From: Paenibacillus sp. ACRRX
Lineage (GTDB): Bacteria > Bacillota > Bacilli > Paenibacillales > Paenibacillaceae
Reading direction: 5' to 3'
Assembly (NCBI RefSeq): GCF_022346885.1
Contig: NZ_JAKRNK010000009.1
Location: 62,001 to 126,000, forward strand
DNA length: 64,000 nt
Positions 1-7,317 of this stretch are shown here, in pieces. A model generated the notes under the pieces. It did not search any database. It had not been told where the DNA came from and worked only from the letters and a program-made list of their open reading frames with translations. Position numbers and translations under genes: made by a program. Every line of letters starts with the position of its first letter. Within the stretch, counting starts at the first letter, position 1.

Positions 1-2
1 TA

Positions 3-290
3 AGTCGGCGTACGGTGGATACCATCGGTGTTGATGCGCTTAGTGTCCCACCGCGGGCGCATACATTAGCACTGCTGCATGGATTAAACGTGCAGCGAGT
101 TCACGTAGTAGATGTCATTACACATAATCGAATGCGTGCCACGAACGTTGGAGATCACAATCCCGTGGCTCAGCTTATACTAGGGGACCATGTGGAAGCT
201 ATTCAGGAAATATGGAAATGGTACGGTGACCGTCTTCACGAGCCCCAGCGTAGTCGTGACCAGATCGCGCTCAGGAGGAATGGAACATGA
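3..290 (+). CDS. 3' end of an unidentified protein (cut by the window edge)
   Basis: The frame is open from the first bases with no stop, so the gene starts upstream; the GTG at 15 is probably internal. About 95 residues are visible. They contain segments such as GVDALSVPPRAHTLALLHG and end in a charged tail (RSRDQIALRRNGT). I do not recognise the family. The stop overlaps the ATG of the next glycosyltransferase (ATGA), so the two are translationally coupled. That places this gene in the glycan operon, and a sugar-nucleotide or glycan-related role is only an inference from context. Confidence 0.6.
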   Translation, partial: SRRTVDTIGVDALSVPPRAHTLALLHGLNVQRVHVVDVITHNRMRATNVGDHNPVAQLILGDHVEAIQEIWKWYGDRLHEPQRSRDQIALRRNGT

Positions 291-1045
291 CACTTGCCCA
301 TGTAGCGGCGCCATTGTCCAGCATCATTATTCCTACGTATAATCGCTGCGAACTGTTGCGGCACTGCGTCTCATCCATACGCAAGTATACGGATGTACCG
401 TATGAGATCATTGTGGTCGATAATCATTCCTCAGACGGTACACGCCATTATTGTATTGCGGAAAGGCTCACTTATGTTTCGCTGCCGGAGAACAGGGGGT
501 TCCCCGCAGCATGCAATGCAGGGATGCTGATTAGTTCAGGCGATACAATCGTGCTGCTTAACAATGATGTAGTCGTATCTCATTATTGGCTGCGCAACTT
601 AAGTCAAGCTCTGATGGAGCATGAAGAAGTTGGCATCGTTGGACCAACTACCAATTACGCAAGCGGGCGTCAACAAGTGAATCATCCTTATGAAGATCTA
701 GAGCAGTTTCACCGATTAGCAGCACAACTTAATCAACCCGATCGTTTCAAGCGTGAGCGTGTGCAGCGTGTAGTTGGGCTTTGTTTTGCCTTGAAACGTA
801 AGGTTTTGGATACGATAGGCCTGCTGGATGAGCAATTTAATCCAGGACACTATGAGGATGATGATTTTTGTCTAAGAGCGCGTATGAGCGGTTACGGAAT
901 TATGATGTGCGGGGATGTGTTCGTTCACCATTATGGCAGCCATAGCTTCAAACAACTCGGGGAGACTCATCTTCGACAACTGGTGCAGCGTAATTATGAG
1001 TTGTTCAAGCGCAAATGGAATATCGATCCCCACCATTTTATGTGA
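287..1045 (+). CDS. Family 2 (GT-A) glycosyltransferase
   Basis: A 252-aa cytoplasmic glycosyltransferase expected to move a sugar from a nucleotide donor to a surface glycan. The N-terminus has the GT2 signature SSIIIPTYNRCELLRHC, then IIVVDNHSSDGT, then the metal-binding loop VLLNNDVVV (about residue 87). The later GHYEDDDFCLRARMSGY block is typical of rhamnosyl-type GT2 enzymes. Start: ATG overlapping the upstream stop, with AGGAGG about 9 bases before. It precedes rmlA and rmlB at close spacing, so an activated deoxyhexose is a plausible donor. Unlike the second GT2 at 3905 it has no basic N-terminal tag. Acceptor and exact sugar cannot be read from sequence. Confidence 0.9.
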   Translation: MTLAHVAAPLSSIIIPTYNRCELLRHCVSSIRKYTDVPYEIIVVDNHSSDGTRHYCIAERLTYVSLPENRGFPAACNAGMLISSGDTIVLLNNDVVVSHYWLRNLSQALMEHEEVGIVGPTTNYASGRQQVNHPYEDLEQFHRLAAQLNQPDRFKRERVQRVVGLCFALKRKVLDTIGLLDEQFNPGHYEDDDFCLRARMSGYGIMMCGDVFVHHYGSHSFKQLGETHLRQLVQRNYELFKRKWNIDPHHFM

Positions 1046-1057
1046 GGAGGAAGAGAT

Positions 1058-1789
1058 GTGAAGGGAATTATTCTGGCGGGAGGCACTGGAACACGACTAT
1101 ATCCGTTAACGAAGCTGGTGAACAAACATTTGCTTCCCGTCGGCAAGTATCCGATGATTAGCTATGGCATTGAGCGGCTTCGCTTTGCCGGAGTGACCGA
1201 TTTAATTATCGTTACAGGAAAAATGTCCGCAGCTTTGTTCACCGAATATATCGGAAGCGGGCAGCAATTCGGGGTTCGTGTTACCTTTTCTATCCAAGAA
1301 GAAGCCGGTGGCATTGCACAAGCATTATCGTTGGCTGAGCCTTTTCTTGCTCCGGGAGAGAAATTTGTTGTGCTGCTTGGCGACAATTTATTTCAAGATG
1401 ACATCACTCCTTATGTGCAGTCGTATCTGGAGCAGGGCTCAGGTGAAGCCCGTGTACTTCTGAAGAAGGTGTCTGATCCCAGAAGATACGGTGTACCCGT
1501 ATTTGACGAGGTAAAACAAGATTACATTATACGGATTGAGGAAAAGCCGAAGCAGCCCAAGTCCTATTATTGCGTAACAGGTATTTATATGTATGATACT
1601 GAAGTGTTTCGACATATTCACAGTATTGCGCCTTCAGCGCGTGGTGAGCTTGAAATTACGGACGTTAACAATGTGTACGCACAGGCTGATAGTCTTAAAT
1701 ATGATGTGTTAAGGGGATGGTGGACAGATGCCGGAACCTTTGACTCCTTTAATGAAGCAGCGATGAAGCTGCGTGGGGTACAGTTATGA
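1058..1789 (+). CDS. rmlA: Short-form glucose-1-phosphate thymidylyltransferase (RmlA/SpsI-like)
   Basis: Sugar nucleotidylyltransferase making dTDP-glucose from dTTP and glucose 1-phosphate, the first step toward dTDP-rhamnose and other 6-deoxyhexoses. The N-terminus carries the nucleotide-binding signature GGTGTRLYPLTK; GDNLF (about residues 108-112) and the EKPKQPKS and YDTEVF blocks are family features. At 243 aa it matches the short SpsI-type enzymes of spore polysaccharide operons rather than the roughly 290-aa RmlA that has an extra C-terminal segment. The start is GTG with GAGGAGG just upstream. Its stop overlaps the ATG of rmlB. No rmlC or rmlD is in the window, so they must lie elsewhere or the final sugar is different. 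Confidence 0.9.
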   Translation: MKGIILAGGTGTRLYPLTKLVNKHLLPVGKYPMISYGIERLRFAGVTDLIIVTGKMSAALFTEYIGSGQQFGVRVTFSIQEEAGGIAQALSLAEPFLAPGEKFVVLLGDNLFQDDITPYVQSYLEQGSGEARVLLKKVSDPRRYGVPVFDEVKQDYIIRIEEKPKQPKSYYCVTGIYMYDTEVFRHIHSIAPSARGELEITDVNNVYAQADSLKYDVLRGWWTDAGTFDSFNEAAMKLRGVQL

Positions 1790-2778
1790 GGAAGTTTCTA
1801 GTCACAGGGGGAATGGGATTTATCGGGAGTAATTTTATCGGATACATGTTTGAGCATTATGCTGATATTCATATTACGAACGCGGATGCTCTTACGTATG
1901 CTGGTAATCCTGATAATGTGGAAAAATGGAGCAGTTCGGATCGATATCAGTTTGTTAGAACGGATATTACGGATGCAGAGCAAGTCCGTAGTCTATTTCA
2001 AAGCGAGACCTATGAAGCTATGTTTCATTTTGCGGCAGAATCACATGTTGATCGCAGTATTACAGGGCCTGAGCAGTTCGTACGCACCAATGTGCTGGGT
2101 ACCTTTCACCTGCTTGAAGCTGCCAAGGCAAGCGGTGTAGCCCGAATAATTCATATTTCCACAGATGAAGTATACGGCACTCTCGGAGCAACAGGGTATT
2201 TTACGGAAGACACACCGCTTCAACCGAACAGCCCTTATTCTGCAAGCAAAGCAAGCTCTGACCTACTGGCCAGGTCCTATGTACACACATACGGAACGCC
2301 GATTATTATCACGAGGTGTTCCAATAACTATGGTCCTTATCAGTTCCCAGAAAAGTTGATCCCAACCATTATTGTCAAGGCACTTCATAATCAGCCAATA
2401 CCGGTGTATGGTGATGGCTTAAATGTTCGTGATTGGCTGTATGTGCGTGATCATTGTGCGGCCATTGCTGCAGTATGGGAGCGTGGCGCAGTAGGCGAAG
2501 TGTACAATATTGGAGGCCATCAAGAACGAACGAACATCGACATCGTACGATCTGTACTGCAATTGCTGGGCAAGCCGGAATCCTTAATCACCTTTGTGGC
2601 CGATCGGAGTGGTCATGACCGCAGGTATGCCATTGATCCAGCAAAGACAAAACAGGAGCTGGGATGGGTGCCGGAGCAAACGCTGGAGACAGGGCTTGCG
2701 GAAACGGTTCAATGGTATGTTGACAATCGGGTTTGGTGGGAACGAATTCAATCTGGCTCCTATCGGAAAGGGAGATGA
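1786..2778 (+). CDS. rmlB: dTDP-glucose 4,6-dehydratase (RmlB/SpsJ-like)
   Basis: Extended SDR enzyme converting dTDP-glucose to dTDP-4-keto-6-deoxyglucose with bound NAD. Visible features are the Rossmann motif GGMGFIGSNF at the N-terminus, NADALTYAGN, the active-site block STDEVYG (about residues 125-131) and the catalytic YxxxK in PYSASKASSD. RCSNNYGPYQFPEKLIP and VYGDGLNVRDWLYVRDHC are near-diagnostic for RmlB. At 330 aa it is of normal length. It overlaps rmlA by four bases and is followed within 5 bases by the GT-D gene, giving a tight operon. Product identity is secure; the downstream fate of the keto sugar is not visible here. Confidence 0.95.
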   Translation: MRKFLVTGGMGFIGSNFIGYMFEHYADIHITNADALTYAGNPDNVEKWSSSDRYQFVRTDITDAEQVRSLFQSETYEAMFHFAAESHVDRSITGPEQFVRTNVLGTFHLLEAAKASGVARIIHISTDEVYGTLGATGYFTEDTPLQPNSPYSASKASSDLLARSYVHTYGTPIIITRCSNNYGPYQFPEKLIPTIIVKALHNQPIPVYGDGLNVRDWLYVRDHCAAIAAVWERGAVGEVYNIGGHQERTNIDIVRSVLQLLGKPESLITFVADRSGHDRRYAIDPAKTKQELGWVPEQTLETGLAETVQWYVDNRVWWERIQSGSYRKGR

Positions 2779-2782
2779 TGTG

Positions 2783-3862
2783 ATGAGGAGGAATTCTCAA
2801 GCGAACACATCTGCAAGTCATCCAAGCGATGAAGTCCTTGTTCATGCTCACCGCAGAAAGCAGAGTACTCGTAACCACCCCCAAGGAGCTTCGGATGCGC
2901 GCCTTAAACCTGGCGCGCGTCCACTCAGGAGCAAGCGTAGGCTCAAGCGCGGCAAGAAGAAGTGGCGTCGCGCTATGCGACCTCGCAAGCAAGTTCCACT
3001 TCAGCCTGTTACTGCGCCAGATATCGTTGAAGCAGAGCGAAGCATCGCTTATGAGGACGGGTTCCGTAAAGGGAAATACGAAGGTGGAGAGGCCGTACTT
3101 GCTGGCCTCGTACCAGAAGATCACATTCTTCCTGACATTCCGGTAGAACATGTTATTGCACTTGGCTTCGAACAAGTGAAGCATTTGTTGAAGCCATTGG
3201 TCGATCCACAGACGATTTTAGCGGAAATGATCCAAGCATTAGATGAACGGCGGCCAATGTCGTTGGTCCGGCTTGGTGATGGCGAACTGCTTGCTCTAGC
3301 GCATGACCGTGTGCTTTCTTCCGCCTTGGTGCAAAGAGAAGGACCTTTTCTGCCTTACTCTGGAATAGAAGTGCCAGACCATGAGTATAGAGAGCAATTG
3401 GCCGAATCTGTGCGCAAGGCAACTTTTGTTGGCATTCCTACAGCCAAATCTCCCAATTTTCAAGGTCTGGTACATCCGTTATTCCGCTCGTATGGCATGT
3501 CTATTGGTGCTATGCGGTTAACTTATTCAACTGTTAACTACATGTTGGCGCAGCAGGGCTCTTTGCTGCGGTTGATGCAGGGACGACGCGTACTCGTGAT
3601 CGGCAATGTAGCAGAAGAGCTTTCGCAAGTGCTCCAACAGCATGGTATTACGGTAACGGGGCTTATTGCACCCGTGATAGGTGTGAGGGATATTCCTAGA
3701 GTGATGCAGGAAGCTGGCTCTCACCAATATGATTTTGCCTTGGTAGCGGCAGGAATTCCAGCGGTGATCCTTGCAGAGCGCATTGCCTCGCAGTATGGCA
3801 AAGTTGCCATAGACTTCGGTCATCTGGCTAATAAAATTGCAAGTAGAGAACATCCTCTATGA
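2783..3862 (+). CDS. GT-D fold glycosyltransferase with basic, Gly-aromatic tagged N-terminus
   Basis: 359-aa protein. The C-terminal two thirds (from about residue 140) resemble the GT-D glycosyltransferase domain (DUF1792/SP_1767 type), including the characteristic SLVRLGDGELLAL with its DGE motif near residue 166, and later VLVIGNVAEEL and FALVAAGIPAV. In front lies a non-catalytic module: an Arg/Lys-rich stretch (about residues 24-70, e.g. SKRRLKRGKKKWRRAMRPRK) followed by Gly-aromatic tetrads (YEDGFRKGKYEGG, residues 90-102). Similar modules occur in the proteins at 3905, 6603 and 7318. Start: ATG 2783 chosen, with the GTG at 2780 equally possible; a GGGAGA site lies upstream. It follows rmlB after 4 bases. 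The fold call is good; sugar and acceptor are unknown. Confidence 0.8.
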   Translation: MRRNSQANTSASHPSDEVLVHAHRRKQSTRNHPQGASDARLKPGARPLRSKRRLKRGKKKWRRAMRPRKQVPLQPVTAPDIVEAERSIAYEDGFRKGKYEGGEAVLAGLVPEDHILPDIPVEHVIALGFEQVKHLLKPLVDPQTILAEMIQALDERRPMSLVRLGDGELLALAHDRVLSSALVQREGPFLPYSGIEVPDHEYREQLAESVRKATFVGIPTAKSPNFQGLVHPLFRSYGMSIGAMRLTYSTVNYMLAQQGSLLRLMQGRRVLVIGNVAEELSQVLQQHGITVTGLIAPVIGVRDIPRVMQEAGSHQYDFALVAAGIPAVILAERIASQYGKVAIDFGHLANKIASREHPL

Positions 3863-3904
3863 GTTGCCCATGTTATTCCAGACTACACCGGAGGTGTGAA
3901 GAAG

Positions 3905-5299
3905 ATGGCTAATCTTCGACGAACAACTCGCATCAATACGGATCGCCAACCGCGTGCGGTCAAGCGTCAAGCAAGGGGCTTTAGACGCAAGTCCGTGCAT
4001 GGAAGGCGGGTGCGCTATGAGCGAGGGTTTGCGTATGGATATGCTGAAGGGCTTCGTGCTGGTCAAGAGCAGTATGAAGCCCGGTTGGAAGGCACGAGTA
4101 TTATTATTCCGAATTTTAATAAGTTAGATCTCCTCCAGCAATGCATCTCCAGCATTCAGGCGTATACGCCAATTCCCCATGAAATCATCGTTGTTGACAA
4201 CGCGTCAACGGACGGTGCCGCTTCTTACCTCGATTCAATGGCAGGAAAGCTTCGATACTATGTTCACGAGAGCAACAAAGGTTTTGCAGGTGCTGTCAAC
4301 ACAGGGTTGATGATGGCAAAAGGACAGACAATATGTGTGTTAAACAATGATATTGTCGTGACGCCCAATTGGTTGAGTAATTTGCTGCTATGTCTAAATA
4401 GTGACCCGAACATCGGGATTGTAGGGCCTGTTACGAACTATATTAGCGGAGAACAACAAATAGAGGTTCCATATACTCGTGTGGAAGATATGCAAGCATT
4501 TGCAGCCAAACATAACGTCTCGAATCCGGAACTGTGGCAGCATACTGATCGAATCGTTGGTTTTTGTTTCTTATTTAATCGTGCGTTTTTTGATGCAAAT
4601 GGCTACTTTGATGAAGGTTTCGAGATCGGAAATTTTGAAGATGAGGATTACGTTGTACGAGCGCTCATAAATGGCCGCAAGCTGGTGGTTGCAAGAGATA
4701 CATTTATTCATCACTACGGCAGTCAGAGTATGAGGGCACTCGGCGATCAGTTTCAGGTTGTAAATGATAAGAACGCCGCATTTTTTAGCGCTAAGTGGGC
4801 TGACCCCCGCGATTGGGTTCGAAAGATGCAGCCACGAATATATGACGGACAAGGAAGCATTGTTCAGCATTTTAGATCCCAATCATTTTATCCGTCGCAT
4901 GTGGCGGTGACTGGACTTAGCGAGACGGTATATTGGGTGGAACAAGGGGCAAAGCATCCACTGCGGGGACATGTGGGTGTACCTGTAGTCAAATTGTCAC
5001 AAGTTGACTTACTCGGTTGGCCTACTGGTGACGTGATGGATGCTTCCGCTGCAGAGGCGAAGTGGCATGAACGAGTAGCAGCAGATGGAACGATTCCCGA
5101 TGGCGGTATGTTTACAACCGAGACAGGCAGATGGTATCAACGTCAAGGGGATACGTACCGCGAGGTCGTTAGCGGACATGCGCTGAGTCGCTGGCAGCTC
5201 GAAGGTCGATTAACGCATCGAACAGAGGTTGAACGCCTGCAGCTTCATGAGGGCATTCCTATTATTGCTGCGCCAGTTATTCATGCTTATCATATATAA
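3905..5299 (+). CDS. Tagged family 2 glycosyltransferase with unknown C-terminal extension
   Basis: 464 aa in three parts. Residues 1-38 are Arg-rich; residues 38-53 form tetrads (YERGFAYGYAEGLRAG). A GT2 domain follows from about residue 64, with TSIIIPNFNKLDLLQQC, IIVVDNASTDG, the metal loop VLNNDIVV and NFEDEDYVVRALINGRK. It is clearly paralogous to the GT2 at 287. After about residue 300 comes a 160-residue extension rich in Trp, Gly and Val (e.g. PLRGHVGVPVVKLSQVDLL, DGGMFTTETGRWYQRQGDTY) that I cannot assign. Start: GGAGG at 3890-3894 fits ATG 3905 better than the GTG at 3896, which nearly touches the ribosome site. Probably acts on the same glycan as its neighbours. Confidence 0.88.
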   Translation: MANLRRTTRINTDRQPRAVKRQARGFRRKSVHGRRVRYERGFAYGYAEGLRAGQEQYEARLEGTSIIIPNFNKLDLLQQCISSIQAYTPIPHEIIVVDNASTDGAASYLDSMAGKLRYYVHESNKGFAGAVNTGLMMAKGQTICVLNNDIVVTPNWLSNLLLCLNSDPNIGIVGPVTNYISGEQQIEVPYTRVEDMQAFAAKHNVSNPELWQHTDRIVGFCFLFNRAFFDANGYFDEGFEIGNFEDEDYVVRALINGRKLVVARDTFIHHYGSQSMRALGDQFQVVNDKNAAFFSAKWADPRDWVRKMQPRIYDGQGSIVQHFRSQSFYPSHVAVTGLSETVYWVEQGAKHPLRGHVGVPVVKLSQVDLLGWPTGDVMDASAAEAKWHERVAADGTIPDGGMFTTETGRWYQRQGDTYREVVSGHALSRWQLEGRLTHRTEVERLQLHEGIPIIAAPVIHAYHI

Positions 5300-5386
5300 G
5301 GTGAAGGAGCATACCGGTGTCAATGCGCTGGTTATGCTTCTTTGCGCTGCTGTTGAGGAAATTATACTGTACATGCTGGTGATGCT

Positions 5387-5488
5387 ATGAATTGGGCGAA
5401 TCAGCCGTATGCGAAGCCGTATCAAACGGCATATGTTGTGTATGAGGAAGTTCTGACGTTGTTTGTGCACCAGGTACTATTGCCATAA
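5387..5488 (+). CDS. Possible small protein (33 aa) between glycosyltransferase and small-protein genes
   Basis: The gap 5300-5521 holds an open frame from ATG 5387 with product starting MNWANQPYAKPYQTAYVVYE and ending VHQVLLP. Its ATG overlaps the TGA of an even smaller frame, GTG 5301 to 5390 (29 codons, hydrophobic, ending LYMLVML), in the ATGA arrangement seen elsewhere in this operon. Neither has a strong ribosome site (only GGTGAT before 5387). They could be real micro-proteins of a spore-surface locus or chance frames. No family recognised. Confidence 0.3.
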   Translation: MNWANQPYAKPYQTAYVVYEEVLTLFVHQVLLP

Positions 5489-5521
5489 ATAAACTGGTCT
5501 GAGAGAAAAGGAGGGACAAAC

Positions 5522-5839
5522 ATGCATCCTAATAATGAATCCGTTAATCATGCCGTTAATCATACGATGCAGCACTTGTCACATACGCAGCAGCAGATGG
5601 CGCGAGTTCTGGATGCGGAGCGTCATGTAGCCGTTCGCAATTCGCAGGTCATTCATGTCTTGCCCGATACACAGGAATTACTTCACGGAGTAAGGGACAT
5701 TAAAGAGCAATCGATGGCATTATCCCGCAATTTGATTGCCTATTTGAATGGCATTGCGGAGCTAGAGCATGCTCTTGCTGACCAATTGGAGCAGATTATG
5801 ATCGAGCTGCAAAATGAGAACGCGCAGGGAGAGGCTTGA
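5522..5839 (+). CDS. Small helical protein, paralogue 1 of 3
   Basis: 105-aa, predicted largely alpha-helical, soluble protein with no signal peptide. It is rich in His and Gln at the N-terminus (NHAVNHTMQHLSHTQQQMAR) and continues with amphipathic heptad-like stretches (LLHGVRDIKEQSMALSRNL) consistent with a coiled coil. The strong site AAAGGAGGGAC supports ATG 5522. It shares the pattern Q-x-x-h-A-R-h-L-acidic with the two following genes, suggesting three diverged copies. No named family recognised. Location between tagged glycosyltransferases suggests a structural or scaffold role on the spore surface, but this is inference only. Confidence 0.75.
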   Translation: MHPNNESVNHAVNHTMQHLSHTQQQMARVLDAERHVAVRNSQVIHVLPDTQELLHGVRDIKEQSMALSRNLIAYLNGIAELEHALADQLEQIMIELQNENAQGEA

Positions 5840-5896
5840 GTAGACACTTGTGCGTCTTATAAACGGTGTCTCGATGAGGTGAGGAGGGATTGATGG

Positions 5897-6241
5897 GTGA
5901 GTCGGGAACGTGCGATGACAAAAATGCTGGAGGCTATGGCTGACATGCAGTGGAGCATATCGATGATTCTCGAAGCAAAAGCAATGGAAGCTGAGAAATC
6001 CCGCAATTGGATGCTTAATCACTTCACTCACCAGCCAGCAGCGACACCTCATGAACAGATAGAAGAAGCTCTTGAAATCCATGAGCAAGTCATTGAAGTA
6101 TTAGAAGGACTAACCAAACTGCAGCAGGGCTTGGCTAGAAATATGAAGACGATATTTCATCGTGCGGGTAGCGGAGGACACGGCGATGGTATTTCCGATG
6201 GAGCGTTCGGAGAATTTGAACTTGGGGATAGGCTGCAATGA
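5897..6241 (+). CDS. Small helical protein, paralogue 2 of 3
   Basis: 114 aa, predicted helical, with MLEAMADMQWSISMILEAK near the N-terminus and HEQVIEVLEGLTKLQQGLAR in the middle. The former aligns by eye with the third paralogue and the latter with the first. A short Gly-rich C-terminus (GSGGHGDGISDGAFG) is unlike the other two. The start is GTG 5897, 7 bases after GGAGGG; an ATG at 5893 is out of frame and reaches a stop after 16 codons. The stop overlaps the ATG of the next gene (ATGA), so translation is coupled. Function unknown; a structural or chaperone-like partner of the glycosyltransferases is possible. Confidence 0.75.
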   Translation: MSRERAMTKMLEAMADMQWSISMILEAKAMEAEKSRNWMLNHFTHQPAATPHEQIEEALEIHEQVIEVLEGLTKLQQGLARNMKTIFHRAGSGGHGDGISDGAFGEFELGDRLQ

Positions 6242-6606
6242 ACAATAAAACAAATCAAGCTACTCAAGGGAGCAATGCTGCCTATCATGTGATGTCGACA
6301 GCACATGATCATCGTGAAAATGAAGCCAAAGTTGCGATGGTTGAAGCGATCACAAGGAGTCAGATTGCATTGGCGCGGCTGCTTGAGCAGTTGGCAGATG
6401 TGTCTGCACATTCGGAGGTGCAAGTAAAACTAATGTACGACAACATTCATTTGCTGTCGCAGCATCAGCATGCTTTATGCCATATGGTGACTGGCTGGAG
6501 GCCGCGCAGCCTAAATAAAGGAACCCCCGAAATACCATGGCTAAATCCAGTTTGTCATGTTGAAATATATGGCCCCCAAGGGAGCGCAGGAGGAGAAGCA
6601 CATTGA
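6238..6606 (+). CDS. Small helical protein, paralogue 3 of 3
   Basis: 122 aa. A polar start (MNNKTNQATQGSN) leads into a helical core, MVEAITRSQIALARLLEQL, that matches MLEAMADMQWSISMILEAK of the gene before at the M-x-E-A-x4-Q-x5-hLE positions. The last 40 residues (WRPRSLNKGTPEIPWLNPVC and onward) are not helical and look like a separate tail. The start overlaps the previous stop, and its own stop overlaps the TTG start of the basic protein at 6603. The three paralogues and the basic protein therefore form one translationally coupled block. No known family recognised. Confidence 0.75.
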   Translation: MNNKTNQATQGSNAAYHVMSTAHDHRENEAKVAMVEAITRSQIALARLLEQLADVSAHSEVQVKLMYDNIHLLSQHQHALCHMVTGWRPRSLNKGTPEIPWLNPVCHVEIYGPQGSAGGEAH

Positions 6607-6893
6607 AGAAAGACAGCCGCAGCCGAAAGCGTAAGTCCGCTTCGAAGAGAACGAGAAGTAAGCCTGGCAGAGCAGCGTCAAGCCGCTTGCGCGTCAGACG
6701 AGCAGGGAAAAGCCGACTAATCAAGCGTAAGGGTGGTATTAAGGCAAAGCGTAAGCGAGGTAGAAGAAGAATGGGATCATCTGGGATCATCTTTAAACAA
6801 GGTTATGATGCAGCATACAACGAGGGCTTTAACAGCGGCTTTGCAAAAGGATATGAGGATGGACACCAGTTAGCTTATGCCGGGCAAGTATAG
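6603..6893 (+). CDS. Stand-alone Arg/Lys-rich protein with Gly-aromatic tetrads
   Basis: 96 aa, start TTG 6603 with AGGAGGAG upstream. Residues 1-56 are extremely basic (SRKRKSASKRTRSKPGR, KGGIKAKRKRGRRR). Residues 67-88 are a regular tetrad repeat, GYDA-AYNE-GFNS-GFAK-GYED, i.e. Gly/Ala followed by Tyr/Phe every four residues. The same two-part module is fused to the N-termini of the GT-D (2783), GT2 (3905) and CgeB-like (7318) enzymes, but here it has no catalytic domain. It is the last gene before a strong terminator. A role as scaffold or competitor for the tagged enzymes is inferred; the basic part could alternatively bind acidic polymer or nucleic acid. Confidence 0.75.
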   Translation: MKKDSRSRKRKSASKRTRSKPGRAASSRLRVRRAGKSRLIKRKGGIKAKRKRGRRRMGSSGIIFKQGYDAAYNEGFNSGFAKGYEDGHQLAYAGQV

Positions 6894-6902
6894 TGGGAAA
6901 AT

Positions 6903-6940
6903 AGCCTGATATGTGCCTCGTGCGATATCAGGCTGTTTTT
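6903..6940 (+). terminator. Intrinsic terminator of the first glycan operon
   Basis: Perfect 10-bp stem AGCCTGATAT (6903-6912) with ATATCAGGCT (6925-6934), a 12-base loop and a T-run after it, ten bases downstream of the 6603 gene. Confidence 0.9.
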
Positions 6941-6944
6941 ATGG

Positions 6945-7317
6945 AAGGCTGTGCATAAGGCAACAGCCTTATTTCTATCGATATCGACAAAAGTCCATAA
7001 GACAGTCGGTCTAGCGGCATATAGTGATTTGACTGCACACATTATTCGGCACCAGTTGTGATTCGTTGCTAGTTGCTGCTCATGATTGGTACAGGCGGGT
7101 GTCGCTAATGTCAAGCGCTGAGGTTTCAGGAACAATCACTTGTCGTTATGAAGGCGAGGAACAGACTAACTTGGTTTGATTGGATGACAAATGAGTAGAT
7201 AGATGATGATCGTTATGATTTATGAAAGATTGGTGGTTGAATAAGTATGGTGTTGGCCTCGATACAGCCAAAGTTTGGTTGGCTCACGGTCGACAGTAAC
7301 AACAAAGGAGTGAGGAG
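6945..7317. other. Intergenic stretch before the CgeB-like gene
   Basis: No convincing gene on either strand. It presumably holds the promoter of the CgeB-like gene. A CATATAGTG at about 7018 resembles the mother-cell sigma -10 pattern with one mismatch, but no fitting -35 was found, so no promoter is called. The ribosome site GGAGTGAGGAG lies at its right end. Confidence 0.4.

Noticed and set aside
2594..2782. Upstream extension of the GT-D frame inside rmlB
   Set aside because: It overlaps secure rmlB coding sequence; the ribosome site and N-terminal tag start at 2780/2783.
7010..7030. CATATAGTG as a sigma K -10 element for the CgeB-like gene
   Set aside because: One mismatch to CATANNNTA, no fitting -35, and far from the start codon.
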